Source: Pantoea cypripedii (GTDB lineage: Bacteria; Pseudomonadota; Gammaproteobacteria; Enterobacterales; Enterobacteriaceae). From it: a stretch of 64,000 bases of DNA. The stretch covers positions 310,001 to 374,000 of the forward strand of contig NZ_MLJI01000003.1 of the NCBI RefSeq assembly GCF_002095535.1, read 5' to 3'. Position numbers and translations under genes: made by a program. The stretch's first letter is position 1. Each line of letters begins with the position of its first letter. The notes beneath the pieces are model-generated. The model did not search any database and was not told the DNA's origin. It saw only the letters and a list, made by a program, of their open reading frames with translations. Below are positions 1-6,799 of this stretch, piece by piece.

Positions 1-1738
1 GTCCGACATAATGCGCCCAGCCGCCCCCGGTCTGACCGACGCAGCCACAAAAAACCAGCATGTTGATCAGGGCGCGGTAGGACATATCCATGTGATACCA
101 GTGATTGATACCGGCACCGAGGATGATCATCGAGCGTCCGTGGGTTTTATGCGCAGTGCTGGCAAACTCACGGGCAATTTTTTCGATTTGGCTGCGTGGT
201 ACGCCACAAATCTGTTCCGCCCATGCCGGGGAGTAGGCACGAACATCGTCATAATCACGGGCGCAGTTGCTATCATCCAGCCCGCGATCGATGCCATAGT
301 TGGCGAGCGTTAAATCATAAACAGAGGCCACCGGCATCTGGCTACCGTCCGCCAGCGTCAGGTATTTCACCGGCAGTTTATGCAGCAGCACCGATTCCTG
401 TTTCACATGGCGGAAATGCGGGCTTTCCAGGCCACCAAAATAGGGGAAAGCCACATCCAGCACCGCATCGCGCTGCTCAATCAGGCTCAGCGCTAATTGC
501 GTGGTCGCGCCTGCTGCTTTCGGCTCCAGATTCCATTTGCCTTTCTCACCCCAGCGGAAACCAATCGAACCATTGGGCACCACCAGTTCACCGCCAGCAT
601 CACAGGCCACGGTTTTCCACTGCGGATTATTTTCCTCACCAAGGTTATCGACCAGATCAGCCGCACGTAATTGGCGACCGGGGGCAAAACTGCCATCCTC
701 GCGTGGTTCCAGCACTACCAGCATCGGCATATCGGTGTAGTGGCGCGCGTAGTTGATAAAGTAATCGCTGGGGTTTTTCAGGTGGAACTCATTGAGGATC
801 ACATGCCCCATCGCCAGCGCCAGTGCGCTATCGGTGCCTTGTTTTGGGGCCAGCCACTGATCGCTCAGTTTGGCGACTTCGGAGTAGTCGGGGGTGATGG
901 CAACCGTTTTGGTGCCCTTGTAGCGCACTTCGGTGAAGAAATGGGCATCCGGCGTACGGGTCTGCGGCACATTGGAACCCCAGGCAATGATATAGCTGGA
1001 GTTGTACCAGTCGGCTGATTCCGGCACGTCGGTTTGTTCACCCCAGGTCATCGGCGAGGCCGGTGGCAGATCGCAGTACCAATCGTAAAAACTCAGACAG
1101 GTGCCGCCGATCAGCGACAGATAACGTGTACCCGCCGCATAGGAGACCATCGACATGGCGGGAATCGGGGAAAAACCGGCGATACGATCCGGGCCATAAT
1201 TTTTGATGGTCCAGACATTGGCGGCGGCAATCAGCGTGTTTAACTCCTGCCAGCTGGCCCGTACGAAGCCACCACGGCCACGCTGGGTTTTAAAATGCTC
1301 GCTCTTTGCGCTGTCGGCCATAATCGCCTGCCAGGCGCTAACCGGGTCGTCGTGCTGGCCCAATGCTTCACGCCACAGCTCCAGCAGCGCTTTGCGAATC
1401 AGGGGATACTTCAGGCGATTGGCACTGTAGAGATACCATGAGTAACTGGCACCGCGCGGGCAACCGCGTGGCTCATGATTAGGCAGGTCAGGGCGGGTGC
1501 GCGGGTAATCTGTCTGTTGTGTTTCCCAGGTGACCAGACCGTTTTTGACATAGATCTTCCAGCTACAGGAACCGGTACAATTGACACCGTGGGTGGAGCG
1601 TACAATTTTGTCGTATTGCCAGCGCTGGCGATAGCTGTCTTCCCAGTCACGGTTGGTGTGATACACCTGACCATGCCCATCTGCAAAACTTTCACCTTTC
1701 TGTTTGAAATAGCGAAAGCGGTCAAGAAGTTTACTCAT
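1..1738 (-). CDS. narG: Respiratory nitrate reductase alpha subunit, 5' part (runs off the window)
   Basis: Catalytic molybdenum subunit of membrane-bound nitrate reductase A, which reduces nitrate to nitrite on the cytoplasmic face using quinol electrons passed through NarH and NarI. About 579 codons are present of the roughly 1,247 usual in enterobacteria; the 3' end lies beyond base 1. The N-terminus (MSKLLDRFRYFKQKGESF) matches E. coli NarG nearly residue for residue. The FS0 cluster ligands are visible: His50, Cys54, Cys58 (HGVNCTGSC) and Cys93 (GCPRG). The start at 1738 has a GGAG ribosome binding site. narK lies 16 bp upstream in the same direction, so the order is narK-narG. Family assignment is certain; whether narHJI follow cannot be seen. 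Confidence 0.97.
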   Translation of the reverse strand, partial: MSKLLDRFRYFKQKGESFADGHGQVYHTNRDWEDSYRQRWQYDKIVRSTHGVNCTGSCSWKIYVKNGLVTWETQQTDYPRTRPDLPNHEPRGCPRGASYSWYLYSANRLKYPLIRKALLELWREALGQHDDPVSAWQAIMADSAKSEHFKTQRGRGGFVRASWQELNTLIAAANVWTIKNYGPDRIAGFSPIPAMSMVSYAAGTRYLSLIGGTCLSFYDWYCDLPPASPMTWGEQTDVPESADWYNSSYIIAWGSNVPQTRTPDAHFFTEVRYKGTKTVAITPDYSEVAKLSDQWLAPKQGTDSALALAMGHVILNEFHLKNPSDYFINYARHYTDMPMLVVLEPREDGSFAPGRQLRAADLVDNLGEENNPQWKTVACDAGGELVVPNGSIGFRWGEKGKWNLEPKAAGATTQLALSLIEQRDAVLDVAFPYFGGLESPHFRHVKQESVLLHKLPVKYLTLADGSQMPVASVYDLTLANYGIDRGLDDSNCARDYDDVRAYSPAWAEQICGVPRSQIEKIAREFASTAHKTHGRSMIILGAGINHWYHMDMSYRALINMLVFCGCVGQTGGGWAHYVG

Positions 1739-1754
1739 GACGCTTCTCCAGTAA

Positions 1755-3128
1755 TTATTCGGTGACCGCTTTACGACGGCCGTAAAGAATCCAGGTGATA
1801 AAAAAACAAACGAGGTAGAACAACAGGAATATTTTCATCGCGCCGACGGGGGAACCGGTTATTTCCAGCGATGTACCAAAGGCTTTCGGAATGAAAAAAC
1901 CGCCAATGGCACCCAACGCAGAAATAAAGCCCAGTGCTGCGGCGGTGTCGGTAATGGCCGTATGACGGGCCACTTCAGGACTGGCTCCTTTTGCCAGCAT
2001 GCGTTGTTGGGTGAGCTGGCGGAATATCACGGCGATCATTTGATAGGTAGAGCCGCTACCCAAACCTGCGGTCAGGAACAGCCCCATAAACACGATATAA
2101 AAACTTAAAAATGAGGCTCCTCGCGCACCAGGCAAGGTTAAAAACACCAGCGCAGAAAAGAACGCCATCAGCAGGAAATTAACCGTCGTGACACGCACGC
2201 CACCCAGGCGATCGGAAATCATGCCGCCTGCGGAACGCGCCAGTGCGCCCAACAGAGGGCCAAAGAAGGCGAGATGGATAATATTGACTTCCGGGAATTG
2301 CGTTTTAGCCAGCATGGCAAAACCGGCGGAGAAACCGATAAAAGAGCCAAAGGTGGCGAGATACAACATGCCCAAAATCCACAGATGGACACTTTTGAGC
2401 ACCGGGAGCTGATCACGTAACGACGCACGCATCCCGGCGATATCGTTCATACCAAACCAGGCGGCAAACGAGGCAATAATCAGCAATGGCACCCAAATCC
2501 ATGCGGCATTCGCCAGCCACAAGGTGCTGCCATCCTGCAGGGTGATGCCGCCGACAAAAGGCACCACAATCACCAGCGGGGCGAGTAATTGCATGACGCT
2601 CACCCCCAGATTGCCCAAGCCACCGTTGATGCCTAAGGCTGATCCCTGACGTGCTTTCGGGAAAAACAGGCTGATATTACCCATGCTGGAAGCAAAATTT
2701 GCCCCGGCTAATCCGCACAGCAACGCAATGATGATAAACACCGAATAGGGGGTGGCGGGATTTTGCACGGCAAAGCCGAGCCACAGACAGGGGATCACTA
2801 AAATCGCGGTGCTGATGACTGTCCAGCGTCTGCCGCCGAGCACCGGTACGATAAACGAATAGGGCACACGAAAAATCGCGCCGGATAATGATGGCAGGGC
2901 GGTTAATAAAAACAGCTGGTCAACAGAAAAATTAAATCCGACCCGATTGAGATTTAGCGTAACGGCACTAAAAAGCATCCAGACGCAGAAAGCCAGTAAT
3001 AACGCGCTGACTGAGATCCACAAATTGCGTCGTGCAATATGTTGTCCTTGCTGTTGCCAAAAATCGGGGTCTTCAGGAGTCCACTGCTGTATTAACGATT
3101 TTTCAGATGGAAGCTTTTTTACGCTCAC
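1755..3128 (-). CDS. narK: Nitrate/nitrite antiporter, major facilitator superfamily
   Basis: Inner-membrane transporter exchanging nitrate for nitrite, supplying substrate to NarGHI. It has 457 residues (E. coli NarK 463), about 12 hydrophobic segments and the NarK-type nitrate signature 'GGLGNLGVSVMQL'. The TATPYSVFIII and ITGSPVGAMKIFL stretches also follow E. coli NarK. It lies 16 bp upstream of narG with no terminator between, so the two are probably cotranscribed. The upstream region (3129-3632) carries a NarL/NarP-type 7-2-7 site. The usual divergent partner narXL is absent; the next gene upstream is a small orphan. NarU is a close paralogue, but the position next to narG favours NarK. 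Confidence 0.96.
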   Translation of the reverse strand: MSVKKLPSEKSLIQQWTPEDPDFWQQQGQHIARRNLWISVSALLLAFCVWMLFSAVTLNLNRVGFNFSVDQLFLLTALPSLSGAIFRVPYSFIVPVLGGRRWTVISTAILVIPCLWLGFAVQNPATPYSVFIIIALLCGLAGANFASSMGNISLFFPKARQGSALGINGGLGNLGVSVMQLLAPLVIVVPFVGGITLQDGSTLWLANAAWIWVPLLIIASFAAWFGMNDIAGMRASLRDQLPVLKSVHLWILGMLYLATFGSFIGFSAGFAMLAKTQFPEVNIIHLAFFGPLLGALARSAGGMISDRLGGVRVTTVNFLLMAFFSALVFLTLPGARGASFLSFYIVFMGLFLTAGLGSGSTYQMIAVIFRQLTQQRMLAKGASPEVARHTAITDTAAALGFISALGAIGGFFIPKAFGTSLEITGSPVGAMKIFLLFYLVCFFITWILYGRRKAVTE

Positions 3129-3234
3129 ATATTCCTCCTGGTGTTAAAGCCTGACTGCATGGGTTTCTTTTTATTAAATCAATAACAGTAGGTTAAAAAC
3201 TTTGATCCAGAATCATCTTATGCGCTGATTGTCA

Positions 3235-3250
3235 TACCCCTTTAGAGGTA
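3235..3250. promoter_or_regulatory. NarL/NarP 7-2-7 heptamer pair
   Basis: The sequence TACCCCT-TT-AGAGGTA is two NarL-type heptamers (consensus TACYNMT) facing each other with a 2-bp spacer, the arrangement bound by both NarL and NarP. It lies about 110 bp upstream of the narK start, where nitrate-responsive activation is expected. Nearby TTGAT half-sites (around 3174 and 3202) could be parts of FNR sites but none fits the full TTGAT-N4-ATCAA palindrome. The NarL site is read directly; its use by narK is inferred. Confidence 0.6.
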
Positions 3251-3431
3251 TATTTACCTGCGAGGTGAGCAACTCATCATGAAGGGTTATTTTTACATAG
3301 AAAGAAATGGGGAAATAATCAAGCCAGATACCCCTTCAATGTGTAAGGGCAGGTTTCATTTTTTATTAACCACTTGTTTTCATGATTTTTTAATATTTAT
3401 ACCTTGAAAGGTGTTTTATTAGCTCGCAATG

Positions 3432-3450
3432 GATAATGATTATCATTTAA
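3432..3450. promoter_or_regulatory. Fur-box-like inverted repeat
   Basis: GATAATGATTATCATTTAA matches about 15 of 19 positions of the Fur consensus, including the central GATAATGAT/ATCATT arms. It sits about 300 bp upstream of narK and 180 bp upstream of the small gene at 3633, so it is not obvious which gene it would control. AT-rich intergenic DNA produces such matches by chance, so this is only a candidate. Confidence 0.35.
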
Positions 3451-3481
3451 ATAATAGCTGCCGCTTTGCTTTATTTTTATT

Positions 3482-3523
3482 GTTAATTACACAATTTATG
3501 TCGGTAAGAAAGGTCAAATAGAC
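3482..3523 (+). promoter_or_regulatory. Paired NorR-type enhancer sites upstream of the small gene
   Basis: Two sites fit the NorR core GT-N7-AC: 3482-3492, which lies in a perfect ATTGT-N7-ACAAT inverted repeat at 3479-3495, and 3513-3523, whose right arm is ACAAT. They are centred about 115 and 84 bp upstream of the start point predicted from the sigma-54 element at 3575, a normal distance for an enhancer-binding protein. The same pattern recurs before the other two sigma-54 promoters in this region. Confidence 0.65.
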
Positions 3524-3574
3524 AATTTTCCAGAAAATAGCGGTATTCATCCCTTAAAAACAGGGCTCTTAAAA

Positions 3575-3592
3575 TTGGCACATTACTTGCAT
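3575..3592 (+). promoter_or_regulatory. Sigma-54 promoter of the small gene at 3633
   Basis: TTGGCACATTACTTGCAT matches the sigma-54 consensus TGGCAC-N5-TTGC(A/T), with the invariant GG and GC exactly 12 bp apart. Transcription would start near 3602, leaving a 30-base leader with the AAGGA ribosome binding site. Sigma-54 promoters require an AAA+ activator; norR, encoded 1.6 kb away, is the obvious candidate. Confidence 0.85.
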
Positions 3593-3632
3593 TACCCGCT
3601 TAACGGTAACAGCGAATTGATAAGGACCTGAT

Positions 3633-3902
3633 ATGTTGGTTGAAGAAAAAATGGACCCGAATTTAGTGGTACACAATGCACCTTCCTGTACTTGCAGCCG
3701 TATGGTGTGGCTGGGTAATCACTGTGAGGGTTTTCAGTTGGCACTGGCCGAAAAGCCGCATAAATCGATGATAACGGCAACATTGGCAGAGGTTGCAGTG
3801 AAGGCCGATTTCGATATCGATGATTTACGTGAGGTTGTCGGTGAGGTGTTCTGGCAGATATGGCATAGCTGGACGCCAGCGGCAGGTATCAAAGTGGAAT
3901 AA
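3633..3902 (+). CDS. Small orphan protein under sigma-54/NorR-type control
   Basis: An 89-residue soluble protein that I do not recognise. An AAGGA ribosome binding site precedes the ATG. Its N-terminal third holds a Cys-x-Cys pair and a further cysteine (SCTCS, then NHC) plus histidines that could bind a metal or iron-sulfur group. The middle (MITATLAEVAVKADFD) looks helical and the C-terminus is Trp-rich (FWQIWHSW). A near-consensus sigma-54 promoter with two NorR-type sites precedes it and a strong hairpin follows it, so it forms its own transcription unit. Position between narK and the yeaR/norV/norR group and the promoter type suggest a role in nitric oxide or nitrosative stress. That role is inference; no family match is claimed. 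Confidence 0.8.
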   Translation: MLVEEKMDPNLVVHNAPSCTCSRMVWLGNHCEGFQLALAEKPHKSMITATLAEVAVKADFDIDDLREVVGEVFWQIWHSWTPAAGIKVE

Positions 3903-3921
3903 AATCACAGCACGTAAAAAA

Positions 3922-3947
3922 AGCCGCATTTAATGCGGCTTCGTTTT
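3922..3947. terminator. Bidirectional Rho-independent terminator
   Basis: AGCCGCAT-TTA-ATGCGGCT forms an 8-bp stem (3922-3940) followed by TCGTTTTATTT on the plus strand and preceded by an A-run that is a T-run on the minus strand. It can end both the small gene at 3633 and the convergent yeaR. Confidence 0.85.
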
Positions 3948-3949
3948 AT

Positions 3950-4300
3950 TTATTTCTGTGAGTTAACGACCTGTCCTAATCCTGCCCCTTCCAGTTGTGT
4001 ATCGGGATCAGCAAAGAAATCGATATTGAAATAAGTATCTTCAGTCAGTAACTCAATACGATGCCACTTTTGTGGTGGGCTGACGCCAAATTGCCCGGCT
4101 TCAATGATGACCTCTATATCAGGAACAGCAGTATTAGCATCGGGAAAGCCAAAATATTTTACGGCACCCTGCATGACCGATAATCGTCCATAAACACCTT
4201 TTTTGGTGTTGTGATGGTTAAATAGCGCGGCAGGAGCGCTCTCTTTATTCCACCAGGGAGTGGAACGGGTATGGATGAAGTTTTGTGGGATGCGTTGCAT
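3950..4300 (-). CDS. yeaR: YeaR-like DUF1971 cupin-type protein
   Basis: A 116-residue protein matching E. coli YeaR (about 119 residues): the start MQRIPQNFIHTRSTPWWNKE and the later GRLSVMQGAVKYFGF and PPQKWHRIE segments follow it closely. YeaR belongs to the DUF1971/TehB-N-like family. In E. coli the yeaR-yoaG operon is induced by nitrate through NarL and by nitric oxide through NsrR; the biochemical role is unknown. Here yeaR starts only 33 bp after the end of the truncated norV and has no promoter of its own that I can see, so it probably rides on the NorR/sigma-54 promoter at 4735. yoaG is absent. Confidence 0.9.
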   Translation of the reverse strand: MQRIPQNFIHTRSTPWWNKESAPAALFNHHNTKKGVYGRLSVMQGAVKYFGFPDANTAVPDIEVIIEAGQFGVSPPQKWHRIELLTEDTYFNIDFFADPDTQLEGAGLGQVVNSQK

Positions 4301-4333
4301 ATTTTTTACCTATTGTGTCAGAGCGTTAATTGC

Positions 4334-4693
4334 TTAAGCAACGTAAAGGCCATGATGGCCGGTGATGGAATCGACACCATTTGCGGTGCAGTAGATGGGG
4401 GGGCCGGGGATAAGCTTCATTAACTCTTCCAGCGCACCGGCATGGTCCTCCTCGGCATGGTTAATCACGATGGCATCGAGGGTCTGTATATCAATCTCCT
4501 GCGCCAGGTTTTTGACAAAGTCGGCGCGAAACCGGGGATCAACAGTATCAATCAGAATGTTTTTCTCTTCTTTAATCAGGTAACTGTTATAGCTGGTACC
4601 CCGCAGTATTTTGTATTCCTGACCGTGAAAATGCTGTACCTCCCAGTCGCGTTGTCCTACCCAAAAGGTGTTGTTTTTAACATGGATATGCAT
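4334..4693 (-). pseudogene. norV: Truncated anaerobic nitric oxide reductase flavorubredoxin (N-terminal quarter only)
   Basis: The reading frame from 4693 (AGGA ribosome binding site) encodes 119 residues. About the first 113 align with the N-terminus of NorV, which is normally near 480 residues. The first diiron ligands are intact (His79, Glu81, Asp83, His84 in HAEEDHAG), but the sequence leaves the family after 'SITGHH' and stops six residues later. The rest of the diiron domain, the flavodoxin domain and the rubredoxin domain are missing, as is norW. The fragment cannot reduce NO. It keeps its own sigma-54 promoter and NorR-type sites, and yeaR follows 33 bp downstream, so the remnant may now serve mainly as a leader for yeaR. 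An in-frame upstream ATG at 4747 is unlikely because it lies within the promoter. Confidence 0.88.
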
Positions 4694-4734
4694 GGTGTAT
4701 TCCTGCTCATTTGCAATGAAGGTTGATTCACTTA

Positions 4735-4752
4735 TTGCATCAGGCATGCCAT
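4735..4752 (-). promoter_or_regulatory. Sigma-54 promoter of the norV remnant and yeaR
   Basis: Read on the minus strand, TGGCATGCCTGATGCAAT keeps the -24 GG and -12 GC 12 bp apart and matches TGGCA-N6-TGCA. The start point would be near 4726, giving a 33-base leader to the norV ATG at 4693. Paired NorR-type sites lie about 75 and 119 bp upstream of that point. Confidence 0.75.
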
Positions 4753-4795
4753 GTTTTAACCTGTTGTATTTCCTGTGTTTTATTATTTAAATGAT

Positions 4796-4850
4796 GTCAT
4801 TTTTACAATGAATTAAAAATCAAAATTGATTTTTATATTGTCATTTTTAC
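4796..4850 (-). promoter_or_regulatory. Paired NorR-type enhancer sites upstream of norV
   Basis: Two identical 11-mers GTCATTTTTAC occur at 4796-4806 and 4840-4850, both GT-N7-AC and both followed by AAT. The second lies in a perfect ATTGT-N7-ACAAT inverted repeat (4837-4853). Exact duplication of the 11-mer 44 bp apart, or about four helical turns, puts both on one DNA face, as expected for enhancer sites feeding a sigma-54 promoter. Confidence 0.65.
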
Positions 4851-4867
4851 AATTTCATCATGCCTTC

Positions 4868-5101
4868 TCATTTAATAATTCCGCCGCGTGTGAGCCATTT
4901 ATGACGTTGTGCAGCAAGTTCCTCCTTTTCCCGATCACGCATAAAAACGGCCTGACGCAGGCGTTGCTGGGCTGCAAATCGATCTTCACGACTCAGCTCA
5001 GTATCGGAACTCAGCTGTCCGAGCAATTCGTTCATCTCGCGGATGACATTGTTTTGTATTGCGGCCTCGACCAGGGCAAAGACTTCATCACGATGTTTCA
5101 T
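4868..5101 (-). CDS. Small orphan helical protein between norR and norV
   Basis: A 77-residue, highly charged and probably all-helical protein (MKHRDEVFALVEAAIQNNVI at the start, then SREDRFAAQQRLRQAVFMRD). No signal peptide, membrane segment or cysteine was seen. An AGGTGA ribosome binding site precedes the ATG, and a sigma-54 promoter at 5140 with two NorR-type sites precedes that. In E. coli norR and norV face each other directly; here this gene is inserted between them and reads the same way as norV. I do not recognise the family. A role in NO response, for example as an accessory factor for the lost reductase, is inferred from position and promoter only. Confidence 0.75.
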   Translation of the reverse strand: MKHRDEVFALVEAAIQNNVIREMNELLGQLSSDTELSREDRFAAQQRLRQAVFMRDREKEELAAQRHKWLTRGGIIK

Positions 5102-5139
5102 AGTAGGTTCACCTGTTATTTAGTCAGCATGTACTGTTC

Positions 5140-5157
5140 AGGCATGATCAATGCCAG
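5140..5157 (-). promoter_or_regulatory. Sigma-54 promoter of the 77-residue gene
   Basis: The minus strand reads CTGGCATTGATCATGCC, with GG and GC 12 bp apart and a TGGCAT -24 element identical to that of the norV promoter. The predicted start near 5130 leaves about 29 bases to the ATG at 5101. Confidence 0.72.
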
Positions 5158-5199
5158 TTGGTAATTATATGATCTTAAACATTAAACTTTTTATGATTT

Positions 5200-5235
5200 G
5201 TCAATATTACAATGCATTGCTATTGTGTTTTTAAC
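5200..5235. promoter_or_regulatory. Paired NorR-type sites in the norR upstream region
   Basis: GT-N7-AC cores lie at 5200-5210 (GTCAATATTAC, followed by AAT) and 5225-5235 (GTGTTTTTAAC, preceded by ATT). They are centred about 75 and 100 bp upstream of the predicted start of the minus-strand sigma-54 promoter. The second lies 22 bp before the norR ATG, so the pair may also mediate repression of norR by its own product, as in E. coli. Confidence 0.6.
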
Positions 5236-5256
5236 ATTATCTGGCGAGAAAACATC

Positions 5257-6774
5257 ATGGCCCTTTCCTTTGACGGTATTGCCGCTCTGGCAGTGGAATT
5301 GCAGAGTGGCTTATCCAGTCATGATCGCTTCAGTCGCATCATCCACAGTATCCACCATTTATTTAAGTGCGATGCCACCGCGCTGCTGCGTTATGAAAAT
5401 CTCAGCTTTCGCCCCCTTGCCACAGCGGGGTTGGCACCTGATGTGATGGGGCGTCGTTTTCGTGTTGACGCCCACCCCCGGCTGGAAGCGATTGCCCGTG
5501 CGGGTGATGTGGTGCGGTTTCCTGCGGACAGTGATTTACCCGATCCCTGGGATGGACTCATTCCTGATAATACCGAGCTGCATGTTCATGCCTGTATTGG
5601 TTTACCGCTGTTTTATGGGCAAACCCTGATCGGGGCACTGACGCTGGATGCATTGCAGGCAGGTCATTTTGAAGCCTTTCGCGACCGGGAACTGCGTTTT
5701 GTGGCGAATCTGGCTGGCACTGCGCTAAACAATGCGCTGTTGCTGGAACAGCTGGAAAAAAACACCACATCCTTCACCTCCCTGCAACGGGAACATAATG
5801 AATCTTCGGTCAGTGAGATCATTGGTGAATCGGCCACCCTGCTGCAACTGAAGAAAGAAATCAGCATTGTGGCGCCTTCGGATCTCAATGTGTTGATAAC
5901 CGGTGAAACGGGAACGGGGAAAGAGTTAGTCGCTCAGGCTATTCACCAGCAATCAACCCGCCGGGCTAATGAGCTTATCTATCTGAACTGTGCCGCGTTA
6001 CCGGAGACGGTGGCAGAAAGTGAATTATTTGGTCATGTGAAAGGGGCTTTTACCGGCGCGGTGCATAAGCGTGCCGGGAAATTTGAGTTGGCCGATAACG
6101 GAACGTTATTTCTTGATGAAATCGGGGAGCTGCCACTCGCCTTGCAGGCGAAGTTGTTGCGCGTTTTGCAATATGGTGATTTGCAGCGGGTTGGTGAGGA
6201 TAGGGCGTTGAAGGTGGATGTCAGGATTATCGCTGCCACCAATAAAGATCTGAAACAGGCGGTGATTGACGGCACCTTCCGTGCCGATTTGTATCATCGT
6301 TTGAGTGTATTTCCGTTGCATGTCCCCGCGCTGCGCGATCGCAATGAAGACGTTATCTTATTGGCTGGATTTTTTAGTGAGCGCTGCCGGATTAAATTTG
6401 GGCTGAAGCGAATCTCACTCAACGCCAGCTTGCGCGCGTTGCTGATGTCATATGACTGGCCAGGTAATGTTCGCGAACTTGAGCATACTATTTATCGCGC
6501 AGCGGTCATTGCCAGGGCCGATGCCAGTAATGATGAAATTGAACTGCTGCCCTCTCATTTTTCATTACATGCGGGCATGACGATGCCGTTAGCTGAAACC
6601 ACCGATCATTATGCGCCCGTGAAAAGTTTGCAGGAGGCAACGCGGGAATTCCAGCGCGACTACATTTTGCGGGTGTTTAATAGCAACGGAAAAAAATGGG
6701 CGACCTGCGCCAGAGTTCTTGAGGTCGATCCGGGAAATTTGCATCGTCAGGCTAAAAAGCTGGGAATAAAGTGA
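5257..6774 (+). CDS. norR: Nitric oxide-sensing sigma-54-dependent activator NorR
   Basis: Enhancer-binding protein that senses NO at a mononuclear iron and activates sigma-54 RNA polymerase by ATP hydrolysis. The 505-residue form starting MALSFDG is chosen over a longer frame because a GGCGAG site precedes 5257 and E. coli NorR (504 residues) starts there. The GAF sensor keeps every residue tied to the iron site in E. coli: Arg75, Arg81, Asp99, Cys113 and Asp131. The AAA+ domain has Walker A GETGTGKE (216-223) and the sigma-54 contact loop GAFTGA (263-268). A C-terminal Fis-type helix-turn-helix ends the protein. All motifs are intact although its usual target norVW is destroyed, which fits continued use on the other sigma-54 promoters nearby. 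Confidence 0.97.
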   Translation: MALSFDGIAALAVELQSGLSSHDRFSRIIHSIHHLFKCDATALLRYENLSFRPLATAGLAPDVMGRRFRVDAHPRLEAIARAGDVVRFPADSDLPDPWDGLIPDNTELHVHACIGLPLFYGQTLIGALTLDALQAGHFEAFRDRELRFVANLAGTALNNALLLEQLEKNTTSFTSLQREHNESSVSEIIGESATLLQLKKEISIVAPSDLNVLITGETGTGKELVAQAIHQQSTRRANELIYLNCAALPETVAESELFGHVKGAFTGAVHKRAGKFELADNGTLFLDEIGELPLALQAKLLRVLQYGDLQRVGEDRALKVDVRIIAATNKDLKQAVIDGTFRADLYHRLSVFPLHVPALRDRNEDVILLAGFFSERCRIKFGLKRISLNASLRALLMSYDWPGNVRELEHTIYRAAVIARADASNDEIELLPSHFSLHAGMTMPLAETTDHYAPVKSLQEATREFQRDYILRVFNSNGKKWATCARVLEVDPGNLHRQAKKLGIK

Positions 6775-6793
6775 CCCGGTATTTCCGGGTCAC
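6771..6793. terminator. Hairpin between convergent norR and fliD
   Basis: GTGACCCGG-TATTT-CCGGGTCAC forms a perfect 9-bp stem overlapping the norR stop codon. No T-run follows on either strand, so termination may be weak or the hairpin may instead protect mRNA 3' ends. Confidence 0.5.
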
Positions 6794-6799
6794 CCAGGG

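Noticed and set aside
196..756. Plus-strand open frames of 100-186 codons within 1-1765
   Set aside because: They lie antisense to the clear NarG coding sequence, with repetitive Arg/Pro/His-rich translations typical of shadow frames.
3171..3215. FNR sites upstream of narK
   Set aside because: Only TTGAT half-sites were found; neither candidate has the correct N4 spacing and second half, although FNR control is expected.
4748..4761. Alternative sigma-54 element (AGGTTAAAACATGGC) for norV
   Set aside because: Spacing fits, but the overlapping TGGCATGCCTGATGCA at 4735-4752 matches the consensus far better.
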